Positions 13,190 through 25,820 of a DNA stretch of 64,000 bases are shown one piece after another. How positions within the stretch are numbered: position 1 is the first letter of the stretch; each line of letters opens with the position of its first letter. The stretch spans positions 7,121,182-7,185,181 of the forward strand of contig NC_134288.1 of NCBI RefSeq assembly GCF_949628215.1, written 5' to 3'. Made by a program: the position numbers and the translations under genes. This DNA is from Phalacrocorax aristotelis (Eukaryota; Chordata; Aves; Suliformes; Phalacrocoracidae). The notes beneath the pieces are model-generated. The model did no database searches. It was not told the DNA's origin and saw nothing but the letters and a program-made list of their open reading frames with translations.

Positions 13190-13615
13190 GCGGGGGATGT
13201 CCCGCTGTGGGGCCCGCGGGGGGAGATGCCCGCGGTCCGCCCGGGGGGGGGGCCGGCGGGGGATGCTCGGGGTCCGCCCGCGGGGTCCGGCGGGGCGGCG
13301 GAGGGGGGGATGCCCGCAGTCGGGTAGAGCTGGCTGTGGGTCCGGCCGGGGATGCTGGCGGTTTGGCAAGGTGGCTACGGGTCCCGCCGAGGATGCCCGG
13401 GCTCCGGTGGGGCAGCCGTGGGTCCCGACAGGGATGCTCGCGGTCTGGCTATGCGTTTCGGTGGGGTGGCCGTGGGTCCAGCGGCGGATGCACATGGTCT
13501 GGTGGGTCAGCCGTGGGTCTGGCTGGGAATGCCACTGTCTAGCGGGGCAGATAGGGGCCCAGCTGGGGATGCTGAGGGTCTGGCGAGGCAGCCGTGGGGT
13601 CTGGCGGGGCGGCAC
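13190..13615 (+). repeat. GC-rich minisatellite, ~41-bp period, start of SRC intron 1
   Basis: A degenerate tandem array built round GGGGATGCy..GGTCTGGC..GGGGCAGCCGTGGGTC. The GATGC core recurs at 13196, 13225, 13262, 13309, 13351, 13392, 13433, 13487, 13528 (as AATGC) and 13568. The central spacings are 42, 41, 41, 54, 41 and 40. It begins about 50 bases after the probable exon 1 donor. The long open frames that cross it on both strands are by-products of GC bias and a period not divisible by three. Confidence 0.85.
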
Positions 13616-16600
13616 CGCCTGCCTGCAACTCCCCTTTGTTGTGATCAGGGGCTGTGGGGGACCCCCGGGAGCGCAGGGTGGGGAGAGCCGGGCTGTATGT
13701 AGGCCAGAACATGAAATATTCATCGCCCCCCTGCTTTGATGTCTCCTGATCCGCTTCCCTTGTCGTGTTTGCTCACCGGTAATTCTGGGGCTTGTGTCCA
13801 GCCCCGGTGGGCCTGGAGGGCTGTGTTCAGCCAGGCTCCTTGCCGTGCCCCTCGCCAGGGCTGGCGGGCTCCAGCCTGCCGGGGGGCTGCAGGGCCTCGG
13901 CTTGCCTGAAGAAGGGCTTTATCCAGCCGGGAAGTTCCCCCACTGCAGCCTGGGCGATCCAACCCCAATGTGTGGCTGCGAGCCGTGGTACTGGCATGTC
14001 CCTACTGTCCGTCACGGCCTCCAGTGCCACGGAAGAGCATCGTGGGTTTTGCCGAGCCACACTGGGGTGGGGATGGGCTTTTATCCCTGCTCACTGCCCG
14101 GGGGATCGTGCAGGGTGGATCGTGCAGGAGCTCGGGCAGGCTGTGCTGTGTCCTGGTGCTGTCTGGGACAGGCACGGGGGGCAGCCTGTGGGGATGGGGT
14201 CCGCTGGACGGGGGTGGCGTCTGGTGGCGCTGACCCTGGTGAGGTGCTGTCTGGTGTCGAGCATCATCTCGGGGAGCTTTGCAGCCTCTTGTGAGATGCG
14301 CTGGCAACGAGTGGGGATCTGCCGCATCTCCCCGCGTTTTGCTGGCCCTGCACAGCACACTCCTCCCCCACCCCTTCCTCGCCCCGGCGGCTGCTGTGGT
14401 GTGCCAGGGCTCACCCCCCTGCTCGGGGCCAGGAAGTGGCTGTGGTCCGGTCCCTGTCCTGGTCCTGCTCCTGGTCCTGCTCCCAATGCCATCAAGCAGC
14501 AGTAAAGGTCGTAGTTGGCAGGGAGGGGGTTGTGCTACCCTGTGTGTGCCACTGGCTCTCCTGTCCTGGCTCCCCAGGAGCGCTGCGAAGGAAGGGACGT
14601 GATGTGGCAGCTCAGTGCAGCTGGGGAGTCCCCCAAGACAGGTCCCACTGCCCTGTGACATTAGGAGCCAGGGGCAGTGGTGGGATGCAGCGCCTGGGGG
14701 GTTCCTGGGGCGAGCTTCTGCCTGGGGCTGCCGCTGCCCACACAGCAGGCACAGGGACAGGACAGCACGTACCCAGTAGTGCTGTATGCAAACTGAGCTG
14801 CGTGAAGGTGGCAACAAAAGACTTGATTTTTCTTCCTCCTGCCCAGCTGGTGCTCCCCAGAGGAAGAGATGTACGGCAGGAGTGAGCTGGAGGGCTTTGT
14901 TGCTCTCCTCTCAGCTGAGGAGATGCCCGCTGCCAGCAGTGACCGCTGCATAGGTGGGAGAACCGAGTCATGACAAACCTCTCCCAAGGTCCAGCTGTTA
15001 ATGGTGGGAAGCCGTTCATCCTGCCAGGCTCTGCGACCCCCTCAGCACCTGGCAGCTCAGCGCATGCCTGGGGCCCCCCATGCAGCATGTGTTGGTCAAA
15101 CAAGGGTGGGGGTCTGGCAGGGCTCCCCAGGGAGGTGTGAGGATGGGGACGTGCAGGGGGGAATCAGCAATCTTGCACTTTAAAGCAATAGCCTTTTTAT
15201 TATTTCCACTGGGGGGCTGCCCCCGCGACTTTTGCAGGTGGAGGGGCTGATCCTGGGCTGCCTGGTTATGTACCACTTTGTGCTGGCTCAGGATCCGGCC
15301 CATAGCAAAACCTTGGCTGTTCGGTGTCTGTGAGATGAGGCTGGTTGCTGGGTCCCCAGGAAGCTGCACCTCTGTAATCATTAGCCCGTTAGTGCTAGTT
15401 TGTCAGAGAAGGGCACCTTTGCTTGAAAGATCGAGGGTCAGTTCCCGGGTCCAGGCTTTGACCCGGGAGCAGCAGGGCAGAAGTTCCTCCAAACACCTCA
15501 CCTCGGTGGCTCTGCCAAAACGCAGCCCAATGATTTTTTTTGGAGATGGGGTTATTTAGGGGTTGGCACAGCAGCAGCTAAGGGAAGTCCAATGTTCCCT
15601 GTCTCGATCGTTAGTGGCCTTGCAGTGCTCCCTGTGTGATGGAGATGCCCTAACGATAGCTCTGCCCTTTAATGACTTTGTGCCAGAGCGATGGAAAATC
15701 ATGGAGGTACCACAGGGAGGCAGAAAGGGCCATCCCAGCACCTGGCCGGGGATCCTGAGGACGAGACGAGGAAAAGAGCTGCAGCTTGTGGTGACCAACC
15801 TGTGCAGAGGCTCTGCTGCCAAGACAAGAGGCTCCTTTGCTGCCTTGGTGGCGTGGAGGGGACATCAGCGGTCCTGAGGCCTTTAGCAGTGTGCGTGGCT
15901 CCCAGGAAGCAGCGTCGTTTTGCCGGGCTCACCAAGGCAAGGAGGGGACAGACCGTGGGGCTCCTGTGCCTACAAAATCCCGTCCGCCTCTCCCTGCCGC
16001 TGGTGCCAGGATCATCACAGAGCTGAAACTCTTGTCTAATGAGACCTGAAGGACTTGGCCCATAACGTCTCATTTGAACAACCAGCAAACATTTTGAAAG
16101 AGAAGAGGTGGGAGCAAGCAAACAGTCTGCACCTCTTCCCGCATGTCTAAGGGGGGGGGGGAAACCCCCGAGAACCACTGGGACAAAGCGCTGTGCTCTT
16201 GGCATCGCTGGGGGAAATTTGAAAGCCTATCTGAAGCACTATTGTTTCCTGTGCTGTCTATTTTACAGCTCGGTTTCCAACTTGTTCCTTTATCTCTCGG
16301 AACAATTTCCCATCTGAGCTCACTTCCACAGCACTCCGTGTCTTGCCCCGGAGCCCGCCTGGAGACATGTCCATCAAGCATCCCATCAGCTGTGGGAAAC
16401 GGCCTTGGCAGACAGTGGCATGTTCCCGCACTGCTCCGTGCGGGAGAGATACCTTTAATCTGATGCCTGGAGACCAGCTTGGACCTCTGGATGGAAATAA
16501 CCGTCCTTGCATGGCTGTTCCTGGGACAGGAGTGTGGATTGTCGCTCTTTCCAGCCCAAACTCCTCTTTTCAAGCGCCTGTAGCTGCGGGTGGTGCGGAC

Positions 16601-19600
16601 TAACTCCCCCGGGGCTCGCGTCTTGCTGAAGGTTCCGCCCATCAGGAAAAAATGTGCAGCGTGTCGTGGGGCTGTTTTAAAGCTGACCTCAGAAAAATAG
16701 TAATGCCTTTGGTCCTTCATCTTTTAAATGGGCAGCAAGCTGTGAGATAGTCCGATATATTGTGTGCTTAGGAGGGAAAAAATAGTATAACGAATTGGCT
16801 GAGCATGACTACATTGGCATGGGCTGCAGTCAGTGCTTGGGTGCACCCAGGCCCCCGACTTGGCCCCATGTTGGCACAGGCGACCTCGGCGCTGGCTGCA
16901 GCAGGAACCGGTGCTGCTTTGCACATGCCTTTGCACACGGATGCTTTGAAAATAAAGCCCTGAAACAGATTTCAGGAACAAATGTGGTTTGGACCTGGGC
17001 CAGGAACCAGGACCTGCAAATCTGCATCTTGCACTGACTTCCCTTCAGGCTACAGATCTCCTGGCTGCCCTCGCTGTGGAGCGGGGAGGTGTTTGGGAGG
17101 GCTGGGGGCTGGCAGGGCTGCCGCGGGGCATCGGCCGCTGGGCAAGGGCAGGCTGGTTGTTGATTTTAATTCAGACCTTCAAGAAATCTGCCTGAGCCCC
17201 TTGGCTACAGGTGGTCTTGGTGGAGATGCAGCATCCAAGATATCTGTAGGCTGGCATGCAGAAACAGTGGGCTCCTCTGGAGGAATTCAGGGAACAGAAC
17301 CACCCGGGCATTTAAGGCAAAAATGTAAGAAATCGGGCATGCGCACAGTGAGCCTGCCCTCGCTTTGCAGCTGGGAAACCGGCAGAGGTTTGGGCAAGGC
17401 ATGCACGTGTGGGCCCCCACGCTAGGAGGGCACCGGGATGGCTTTGGGGGCCACAGCAGAGGGCAAGTGGGCTTTGCTGGGTCAGCGCTTCTGCCCACAT
17501 GTGACACAGGGACACTTGTGACTCAGGCTGTACTGCGCTTCCTTCCCTGTGCTGCAAGTCTCGGATGCCAGCCCCCAGTTTCCCAGCCCCAAGTTTCCCA
17601 GCCCCAAATTTCCCAGCCCCGTCCCATGCTTGACCTGCTGTGGTCTCGCTCCCGTGACCGTGAGGTTTCGGCTGGCCCCGAGCCTGCTGTGTTAGGGCGG
17701 GATGGATGGAGGAAAACCTGACTGTGTGCTGCAAAAATAGCTTCCACCCGGTGTGGCTGCTCCCATCCTTCCCGACCACGTTTGGCAGTTTCAGCCACCA
17801 AAACCCTGGGCAAGGAGGGTAAAAGCTCGCTGCTGCATTGCCCCCTCCACCATGGGTGAGGTTAACAAGTCCAGCCTGGCCCAAGCCACGTGCCCCCTTC
17901 CCATGCAGCGTCCCCCTTCCCATGCCGTGCCCTGGTTTAGGGGCAGCGTGATAGGGTCAGGTCAGTGCTAGATCGATCCTAAAAATGTCTCACCTTGGGG
18001 TACCCTTTAGCAGGAATTTGGGTTGGAGGTGTAGCACTGTGTCTGGGTTTCACGGCTCCACCTTGTTTCCCTACCTGCTAAGGAGCATTGCGTGCCTCAG
18101 TTTCCTCCAGGAGTGCCTGGGAAGCTACTGTCAGAGGTTGGTGAGGCTTTATACCGAGTGCATGCCTCAGTTTCCCCGTCTCCCACCCATCCTTCACCAG
18201 CCCCAGCCACACAGCCCTACACCATGCATGCACCATGGGCAAAGCTCATCCTTAGGCAGGGCAAATATAATCTGATCTCCATGAATTGCCACCACCTTCC
18301 TTACCCACTCGTCCACAGCCCCTCAGACGGTGTTTTCGAGGGCTTCCTTCCCCAGACCATGGCCCAGCTGAGCAATGACTTCCGCAGCCAAAACCATCCC
18401 TTGCAGCTTGGTGATTTTTACGGTGCCACTGGGATGCAGCAGGGTCAGGCGGTGCCATCCTGGGCTCAGCTTCGTGACTTCTGGGAAAAAAAAAACCAAA
18501 CACCAAACAAAAAAGCCACGAAAAGGCTGTCAGAGTCACTCCCTGCTTGGCCAGGCCCTTTCCTTCCCCTGCCCATCAAGCAAGTGTTGGCGGGGTGCCA
18601 TTGTGCCAGGGAAGGGACCAGGAAGCCTTGGCACAGTCTGGGGGGAGCTGCTGGTGAGCACCCTGCTGTGCCAAGCAGGGAGGGCGTCATGGGACGAGGA
18701 AGGGCGCGTATGTAGCTGCAAAAGTCACTGCGACCTGGTTGAGTTTCATGCACCAACATCACGGGCAGTTGAGTTTGGAAGTGTGTGGGGTGGAAGGGCT
18801 CAGGGTGCTGGGACTGGTGTGTGCAGCTGGGGCCAGGCAAGGAGAGCAGCACGTGGGGGCAGGGAGGTGCCTGCCCACCCCAGCTTCCTGCACGTGCGCC
18901 CAGCCAAATGCGGATGTGCATGCACGTGTGTGTACGTACACTAATCCGAGCCCTTCTTGGTGCTTTGGGGATGGGGATAGCTCTCATGCTGTGGTCTGGG
19001 TGGGCTGTGCTGAAGCTACCATGAGCCACAGGTGTAGGAAAACAGAGGAGATGCCCTTTGTCCCTTCATCTCATCCCCGCAGGCTCTGCCCGAGGGTGGG
19101 GAGGGGGGCAGCTCCAGCTTGGAGTGGTCGTTTTGGGTAGGAAGAACAGCAAGAGCAAGGGCTATAGAGATGCCATGGGAGGGTGCAAGGTCCACATGCA
19201 GCTTGTCTCACACCTCTGGCTGGTGTTGGCAGCTCAGGGCTGGTCCCATCCACCTCGCCCATAGCCCCTCTCTGCTCCCCACCACCGCTGCAGCGAGCAG
19301 CGGAGGTGTGCGGAGCCTGGCTCTCCCCTCCAGGAGCGGCGGGGATAAAAGACACCAGCTCAGCAATTTTCTTTGTTTTATATCTGCTCGGGCTGTTCAT
19401 AGTGAGCACCGTCTGGGGCTGCACCTCCTGGCCGGCTCCTCTCCCGTCAGCTCCAGCGGAGCTGCTGAGCATCCCCCTCACCCCAGGAGCGGCTGGGGAA
19501 TCTAATGCAGCTTTTTGGGTATGGAAATGCTGTCCAGGGCTGGCTGATCTCCGTTTGCTCCTGAAGACCCTCCCTGGTTGCTTCCTCTGACGCATCCTGA

Positions 19601-22600
19601 GCGAGTTGCTTTGTTTTGGTGGTGCAGATGGGAGTGGCTGTGGGGACTAGCATCTCTCAGGACTCTGCCACCAGCGGCGAAGTCCAGGCTTCCCAGACAT
19701 GCCTCAGCATGGGGTCTGACAGTGCCGAGACCAGAGCCACACTCCCAGGCTGTGCGCACTGCTGTGGGAGCTGCTCTGGGTCCAATCCATGCCCGCGGAG
19801 GTGAAAGCAGGAGTCGAGCATGCATTGCTGGAGGCTGATCCTGATCACCCAGCCTTGACCTGCAGCCACCCGCTGCCCCCGTACCATGTGTGCGTTAGCG
19901 CTGGTGGCCCCACGGTTCCCCAGAGCACATGGCTTGTGTCGGGTAGATGCCCCAGAGTCCCAAAGTAATCCAGGAAGACAAGCCAGTAATCAGCATAAAT
20001 TTGCTGTGTGGGATACTGCTCGTTCATTTGAAACTGTTCAGAGGTCTGCAAAGTGGGAGGTGTTGGAAATCAGTGATGGAAGACCCTTGGCCTCTGTTTG
20101 GCTTCTGCTTCATACCCCCCCATTGCAGTGAACCCCAGCACATGTCCTGCCACGTCCCCGTGGCTCCCGGCTGGGAGTGGGGTGATGCCCAGCCCCATGG
20201 GGTTTGTGTTGAGGATGCAAGTACCCTCCCTGCATTTTCCCTTTTTTTACCAGCATGTGTTTCAGTTCCTGTTCAGTGTCAGGAGGGTTACTGGGAAGTT
20301 TCCTGCCGTGGGGGTCCTGCAGGACCCCTTTGCAGGGCTGGTGGGGCTGCAGCTCCAGCCCAGGAGGGCTGCTGGAGCCCCAGGGAGCTCCTCTCCTCGC
20401 TGGACTGGATGGGCTGGTTTCTCTGAAAGTGGAAATGTTTTAGCAGTGACGCCAGTGTGGCCAGGGGTGGTTGTAACTTGCTCAGATCTGGAGATTTTCT
20501 GCCTCCTGCGTGTTCCTTGCCCCCTTCCTCCCCCGGCCCTGGAGATTTGCCGCCTGCCCGCGCTGCCATCCTCGCCCGGGGGTGGAATTGCTGCAGTGCT
20601 GTCGGGTGCTGTTGGGTGCGGCAGCCCTCGAGCTGGGGCACGCACAGGTGGCAGCACCCTTTTGGCTGGATCTGAGCCACCCATGAGTCACATCAGCCTT
20701 TTGCTGCCACCTGCCCCTTCCCCAGGAGCCAGGCACGGGGTGCGCTGGGTGCTGTGCCACAGCCACCCCCGAGGAACACCTGGGGCAGATGTCCTCTTCC
20801 AGAAAGCAGAAGTAAACTCTGTTTCCTGCAGCCCGAGGCTGGCCATGCTGGGAGAGGCGCTGCAGAAATGGGGAACAGAAATCATCTCTCTTCCTCGAGA
20901 GGTCAGCTCGTGTCACCATGTCTCCATCATCTCCTCCAGCAGGGCTGGTCCATCGTCCCAGTGCTTTGCCCGGAGGAGGATGGGAACAGTGTTGATGTGA
21001 TGGGGCCATGGGAAACTGGAGAATTAGGTGGTGGGTGCTTGGAGCCCGTCAATGCCAGCATGCTGGGGGCTGATATTAAAAATATACATTCGGGGGGGCA
21101 CTGAACCCCACCGTGCTGAGCTAGAGGGCTCTTTTGGGGAAGCATCACTCCGTGGCTCCGGGCAGTCCCGGTGGCTGGGATCTCTGGCTCCTAGTGCCAG
21201 CCTGGCTTGACATCGGTGCTTCCTGGCCCCACGGGCACTCCCGCCTTTGGAAGCATTTCCTTTCTGTTTCCTTCTGGAGGAGAACATTGCCCTCATCACC
21301 TGTCTGGGAGAAGCTGGCTTCAGGTTAACGCAGGCCAAAGGCTTTGTGTGCTTTTGGAAAGCGTTTGCTGGAACTGGTTGGGCAATTCCTGGCTTTGGCT
21401 GGTGTCCCAGTGGGGATGCTGGAAGCACAGGCCGAGTCAGGCTGGGAGGCATCCTTGCACCAACCCGGAGCAGCACCAGTGAGGTCAGGCTGCACAGCAC
21501 CTGACCAGCTTTGAGCACCTCCTGCTGGACATCCCACCACCTCTCCATCCCTGTTCCTGTGCTGGACCACCCTCATGGTGAAAAAGCTTATTTTTCCATC
21601 TCTAATTGCCAGAATGCCTTTGCAGTGCAGAAGGGGATGGGGAATGCATGCTGGCTGGGCAGCGAGGTGCTCCCCTCTCCCCCGTGGCACCCCTTTCCTC
21701 TGTGTGTGCAAGCAGCAGACTCGAGATGGGTTTGCAGGATCATGCGCTTGTTCTCTGCCTGTCCCAAAGCTCTCCCAAAGTGCTTATGCATGGATGGCAG
21801 GGGACAGCAGGAGCTCCAGGAGCCTTCCATTGACTTTTGTTTCCTTTCCTTCCCAAACACTTCCTAGCAGCACCCTGAACCCGGGGAGATCTCCTTTGGT
21901 CCAGGGCACGGGGCTGGTGGAGCCCTGATTTTTGGGGTGATTTTGTTGTTGCACAGGGGTGGAAAGTGGCGATGGGGCACTGCTGGCTGCCCATGCTGTC
22001 AGTGCAGCATTGACTCCCCACACAGCCCTTTGCAAAGGGCTGCAGCTCCCAGCGCCCACCACACAGCACAGCTCTGCGTGTGATGCCAGGGAGTGGTGTG
22101 CCAGGAGCTCCCGCAAGCTCTGTTTGGTGGCATGCTGGTCAGGAAAGGTAGCTGCCAGCTCCCTCCGCAGCCCTCCACACCACTCGATGATGTGCATTAA
22201 AAACCCACTGCCTTGGAGGAAGGTTTGCGCATGCAAAGTTTTGCCAGCTCCCAGGGACCTGGTGTGCAGGGCTGTGGGCGAGCACCGCAGCGGGTCAGCC
22301 CAGGCTGCCTGCATCCGCACACCGAGGGATCCAAAGACGTGGCACCATTGGTACCCAGGTCTGCTGCAGCATGGTGATGGGGATGTGATGGGGCATGGCA
22401 ATGGTCACCTTCCCTTCTCCCATCCCTTGGGGGAGAAAAAGGCTTAAAACCAAGCGCTCGGCGGCTCGGCACCAGAAAGCACAACTTCCCGCATGTCTCG
22501 CTCGCTCCAGGTGGCCGCTTGCTTTATTTTGGGGAGATAAGGGCTGCAACTTTTTCTTGCCAGTCTTATGCAAGACAGTACTTATGGGGGGGGCCACCAC

Positions 22601-22879
22601 TGGACTTCCCCTGCCTTCACACAACTTTGGGATGCCATCAGGTAGCGGGGAACACTGCAGCTGTGTGCAGCCACTGGTGTTGGCCGAGCCACTGCCCATC
22701 GCCCTGGCAAGCCAAAAACTGCCATCGAGGGGCTGACCCCGCAACAGTGGGGAGAGCTCGAGCTCCCTGGATGGCTCCCTGTGTGTGCTTGGTGTTTCCC
22801 AGTTTCTTGGCCAGATAAACATCGAGAGCCTGCTTCTGTGCTTCTCAGGGGTTTGTTTTGGTCTTTTAAACTCCCTGTT

Positions 22880-23055
22880 TTGGCACATCTTTACAGAGGC
22901 ATTTTGCATCACTCCCAACTGTGACTCTCCCCCATGCTTGGAGGGGTGAATTTGGATGGTTGATTTAATTATCCTTTCCCCTTTCATGACCCACTGGCCC
23001 CTGCTAGCTTGGGCTGTGGAGCTTTAATTAAGATGGTTTTAAATTTAACGGGAGT
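22880..23055. promoter_or_regulatory. AT-rich island with homeobox-like sites in SRC intron 1
   Basis: Within otherwise GC-rich intron this patch holds GATTTAATTATCC and CTTTAATTAAGATGGTTTTA, i.e. two TAATTA-type homeodomain cores in about 110 bases. Such AT-rich patches in avian GC-rich introns are often conserved non-coding elements. This is inference from composition only. Confidence 0.25.
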
Positions 23056-25689
23056 TGACAGGATCAGATGGGAGAGGCTGGGACTTATGTATGTGGGGAG
23101 CGTGTAGCTGGGCCCCAGCACAGCAGCCGTGCTGCCCTCCCCTCTCCTCTGCCAGTGATTCCTTCCGTCTGGGAGAGTTTTCCGTCAGCTGGGGAACCCG
23201 GGGGGGGGCTGGTGTGCCTTAACTTAGGTGCCATTGGGCATCTACCTATGGAACCAGCTCCCCTGGTCCCCATATTGGAGCTGAGAAATGAACTGAGCAT
23301 CTCTGCATCTCTTCTTTTGTTTTAGGAATCAGTTCAGGTGAGAAACACGTTCTTGCAGAGGAGAAGGGCTGGAGGCATGACCAAGGCATGCCTTCACAGA
23401 GTCAGCCAGACAGGGAGAGGATCTGCAGCATCAAACCCTGGTTTACAGAGCTGGGGGAGCAGCTCTTCCTTTTTCATCGGCCCTTGGGACTCATTGCAGC
23501 AGGGCTGGTCCCAGCCTGTCAGAGACGTGCCTCTGTGTTCCCCCTCTTGTACTGAGCAAAGCCCAGTGCCACGGGACAGGGGACTGGAATCGCTTTTTCC
23601 GTGGGGGACACATTGACCTGCCATATAGGGTGGCAGGAGGGGATGGTGGGCTGAGCTTGGGCAGCGAGGCTTTCCCCAAAGCACCAGGGGCTGTGCTGCC
23701 ATTCACTGGCCCCCAGCCCTGGGAAAAGGCAAAACTTCAGTAGCATCCTCGGGGAGCATGGCGGAAACTGCTGTGTGAGCTTGTCTGGGACTGCGTTTCC
23801 TACCACAATCCAGGGAGGGAGCGGGGGGTGATGCGGGGAGGGGGACGGGGTGCTGGGCTGCTGGCTCTTTAGGTCCCACCCTCACAGTGGTTATGGCAGC
23901 GCTGACCGAGCAGCAGTTCATCACCCCTGGCACGGAGGCCGCCGTCTCCCTGCAGCCTGTGCTGCGGCTCTGACCCCGCTGTCCGGGTGCTGCGGTCGCG
24001 GGGACAGCGCTGCCGCCCCTCCGTGCTGCCTGCGCTGGGGCACGGCAAGGTGCCCTTTGGCTCTCGCCTGCCTGCCTCCAGCCTGGGATCTCTGTCTTTA
24101 ATGGCACACCTCGTAGGCAGCTCCTGCACGAATCTGCCCCAGCTGGACCCCAGTCCTGCTGGGAGGGGGTCAGTTGTGTGCAAAGGAGGGTGGAGCAGGT
24201 TGGGGTGGTTTTGGGATCACTGCTTTCTGCTCCTTCCCATCCCTGGTGCCTGCTGCCGTGGGCTGCAAGGCTGCTTTGTCTCACCCACCGTCCTGCACGC
24301 TTCATTTTTCAGTCTGGCGTGAGACAGGCGCCGTTATTAATCTCGCCAGGGCTTTGCAAGCTGGGGATGCAGCTCGGTTCCCTCCGGCAGTGGGTGGGTG
24401 CTGGTGCCTGCAGCCCCTCGCCCACCTCTCCCCCAGCACCTGCCCCATCCCATCTGCCACTGGCGCTGCTCGGCACCCACCCGGCTCCTTAGCAGCCCCA
24501 AGGACAGAGCCTGTTTTGCTGGAGATGTCTCCCTCCCCAAGGCTCAGTGTCTGCTGTTGGGCCCCAGCCTGTCGTGGCATTTCCCAAGGTTTCTGCGTCT
24601 GCCTCAGCAGAAGCTGTACTGCTGTGTTTTGTCTGCTCCCAATCAGTGTCTTTTGTTAGTATCTTTGAAAAGAAGATAAGATCGCTTCCCACTCTGCCAG
24701 CCCTGTTAGCGTGGCGTTACTACAGCCATCGTATCCTTGAGCGATCCGTGCACAGGGGAAAGCAGCCAAAGCAGGACTTGCCGGACAGCAGCAGTTCCCC
24801 TCGCTGTTGTCGTTCCAAGAGCATCTCTGCCATGGGGAGGTAGGGCAGAGGATTGAGCCTTTTCCTGCATCCCAACTTGCCGGTTTATTTTTGGCGGGGT
24901 GAATCCCTGGGGATGCGGGTGTCAGAGTGAGGATGCTGGGCAGGTCAGGCAGCATTTCCAGCGCCGGCAGGGGACGATGGGGACGCCGCTGTCTCGCGTG
25001 CCATGATCTGATCTGATCTGAGTTGTGCAGCTGAGTGTGCTTCATTTTTAATTGCTTTTGGAGAGGGGAGGTGGGGGTGGCCTCTTGCTGCGGCTCTCTC
25101 CTTGCTGCAGCCTCTGCCCCGGGCAGGGTGTGCGGCTGGGCTCAGCCCTGGCATCCTCCCCTCTGGCTGGGCTCAGCCCAGCCATGGCCTGGGGGGAAAC
25201 TGCGGGGCCGGGAAGACCCCAAATGAAGAACACAGCGGGACATGGGGACCCCAGCCATAGCTGTGTCGGCAATGCGCTGGCTGGGATCGCAGCCCTGCTA
25301 TGGAGCCGACAGCAGGGCTGTGCCAGGCTGCTGCTGGAGCAGCCACTTTCAGCCACCAAATGCCCAAACCTGGGAGCGTGAGGGATGCCAGTGCATCCAT
25401 CCGCCTGGCAGCTGCGCAGGGACCTGTCCCTTCCCTTCAGAGGACCTTGCACCTCGCCGCCCTGGCACATGGCTGACCCGGGCTGAGGCGTATTTGGGTT
25501 TCCCTGGTGGATCTTTTGGTCGTGTTTTGTCTAAACATGGCCATGGCCTTGCAGCGTGTGGCCGGGAGCCCAAGTGTCACAGCATGCATGGGCAGCGGGG
25601 ACGGGGCACCACGTGCATACATAGCGCAGCCTTATTTGTGTGTGCTGCAGCCCGGAGTTGAGACTGCAGCTTCCCCCACCTTCCGTCCC

Positions 25690-25820
25690 GCTGTGCAATT
25701 ATTGCCAGCGAATATTAGTCAAGTTCAAATTACAAACCATTCAAAGTCTTAAAGAGCTGTCAATCAGCTGCTGCTTATTATCCTAATCAAATGCACCAAA
25801 AATAGTGACAAAACTTATTG
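25690..25820. promoter_or_regulatory. AT-rich island, candidate conserved enhancer in SRC intron 1
   Basis: About 130 bases of non-repetitive AT-rich sequence between GC-rich flanks. It includes GTCAATCAGCTGCTGC (a PBX/HOX-like TCAATCA joined to an E-box CAGCTG), CCTAATCAAATGC and several TTATT/AAATTA cores. The complexity is high, which argues against a simple repeat. No function can be shown without cross-species alignment. Confidence 0.3.

Noticed and set aside
12540-13739. Long open frames (399 and 369 codons) on both strands across the SRC CpG island
   Set aside because: They overlap each other, run through homopolymer tracts and a minisatellite, and have arginine/proline/glycine-rich low-complexity content. 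They follow from GC bias, not coding.
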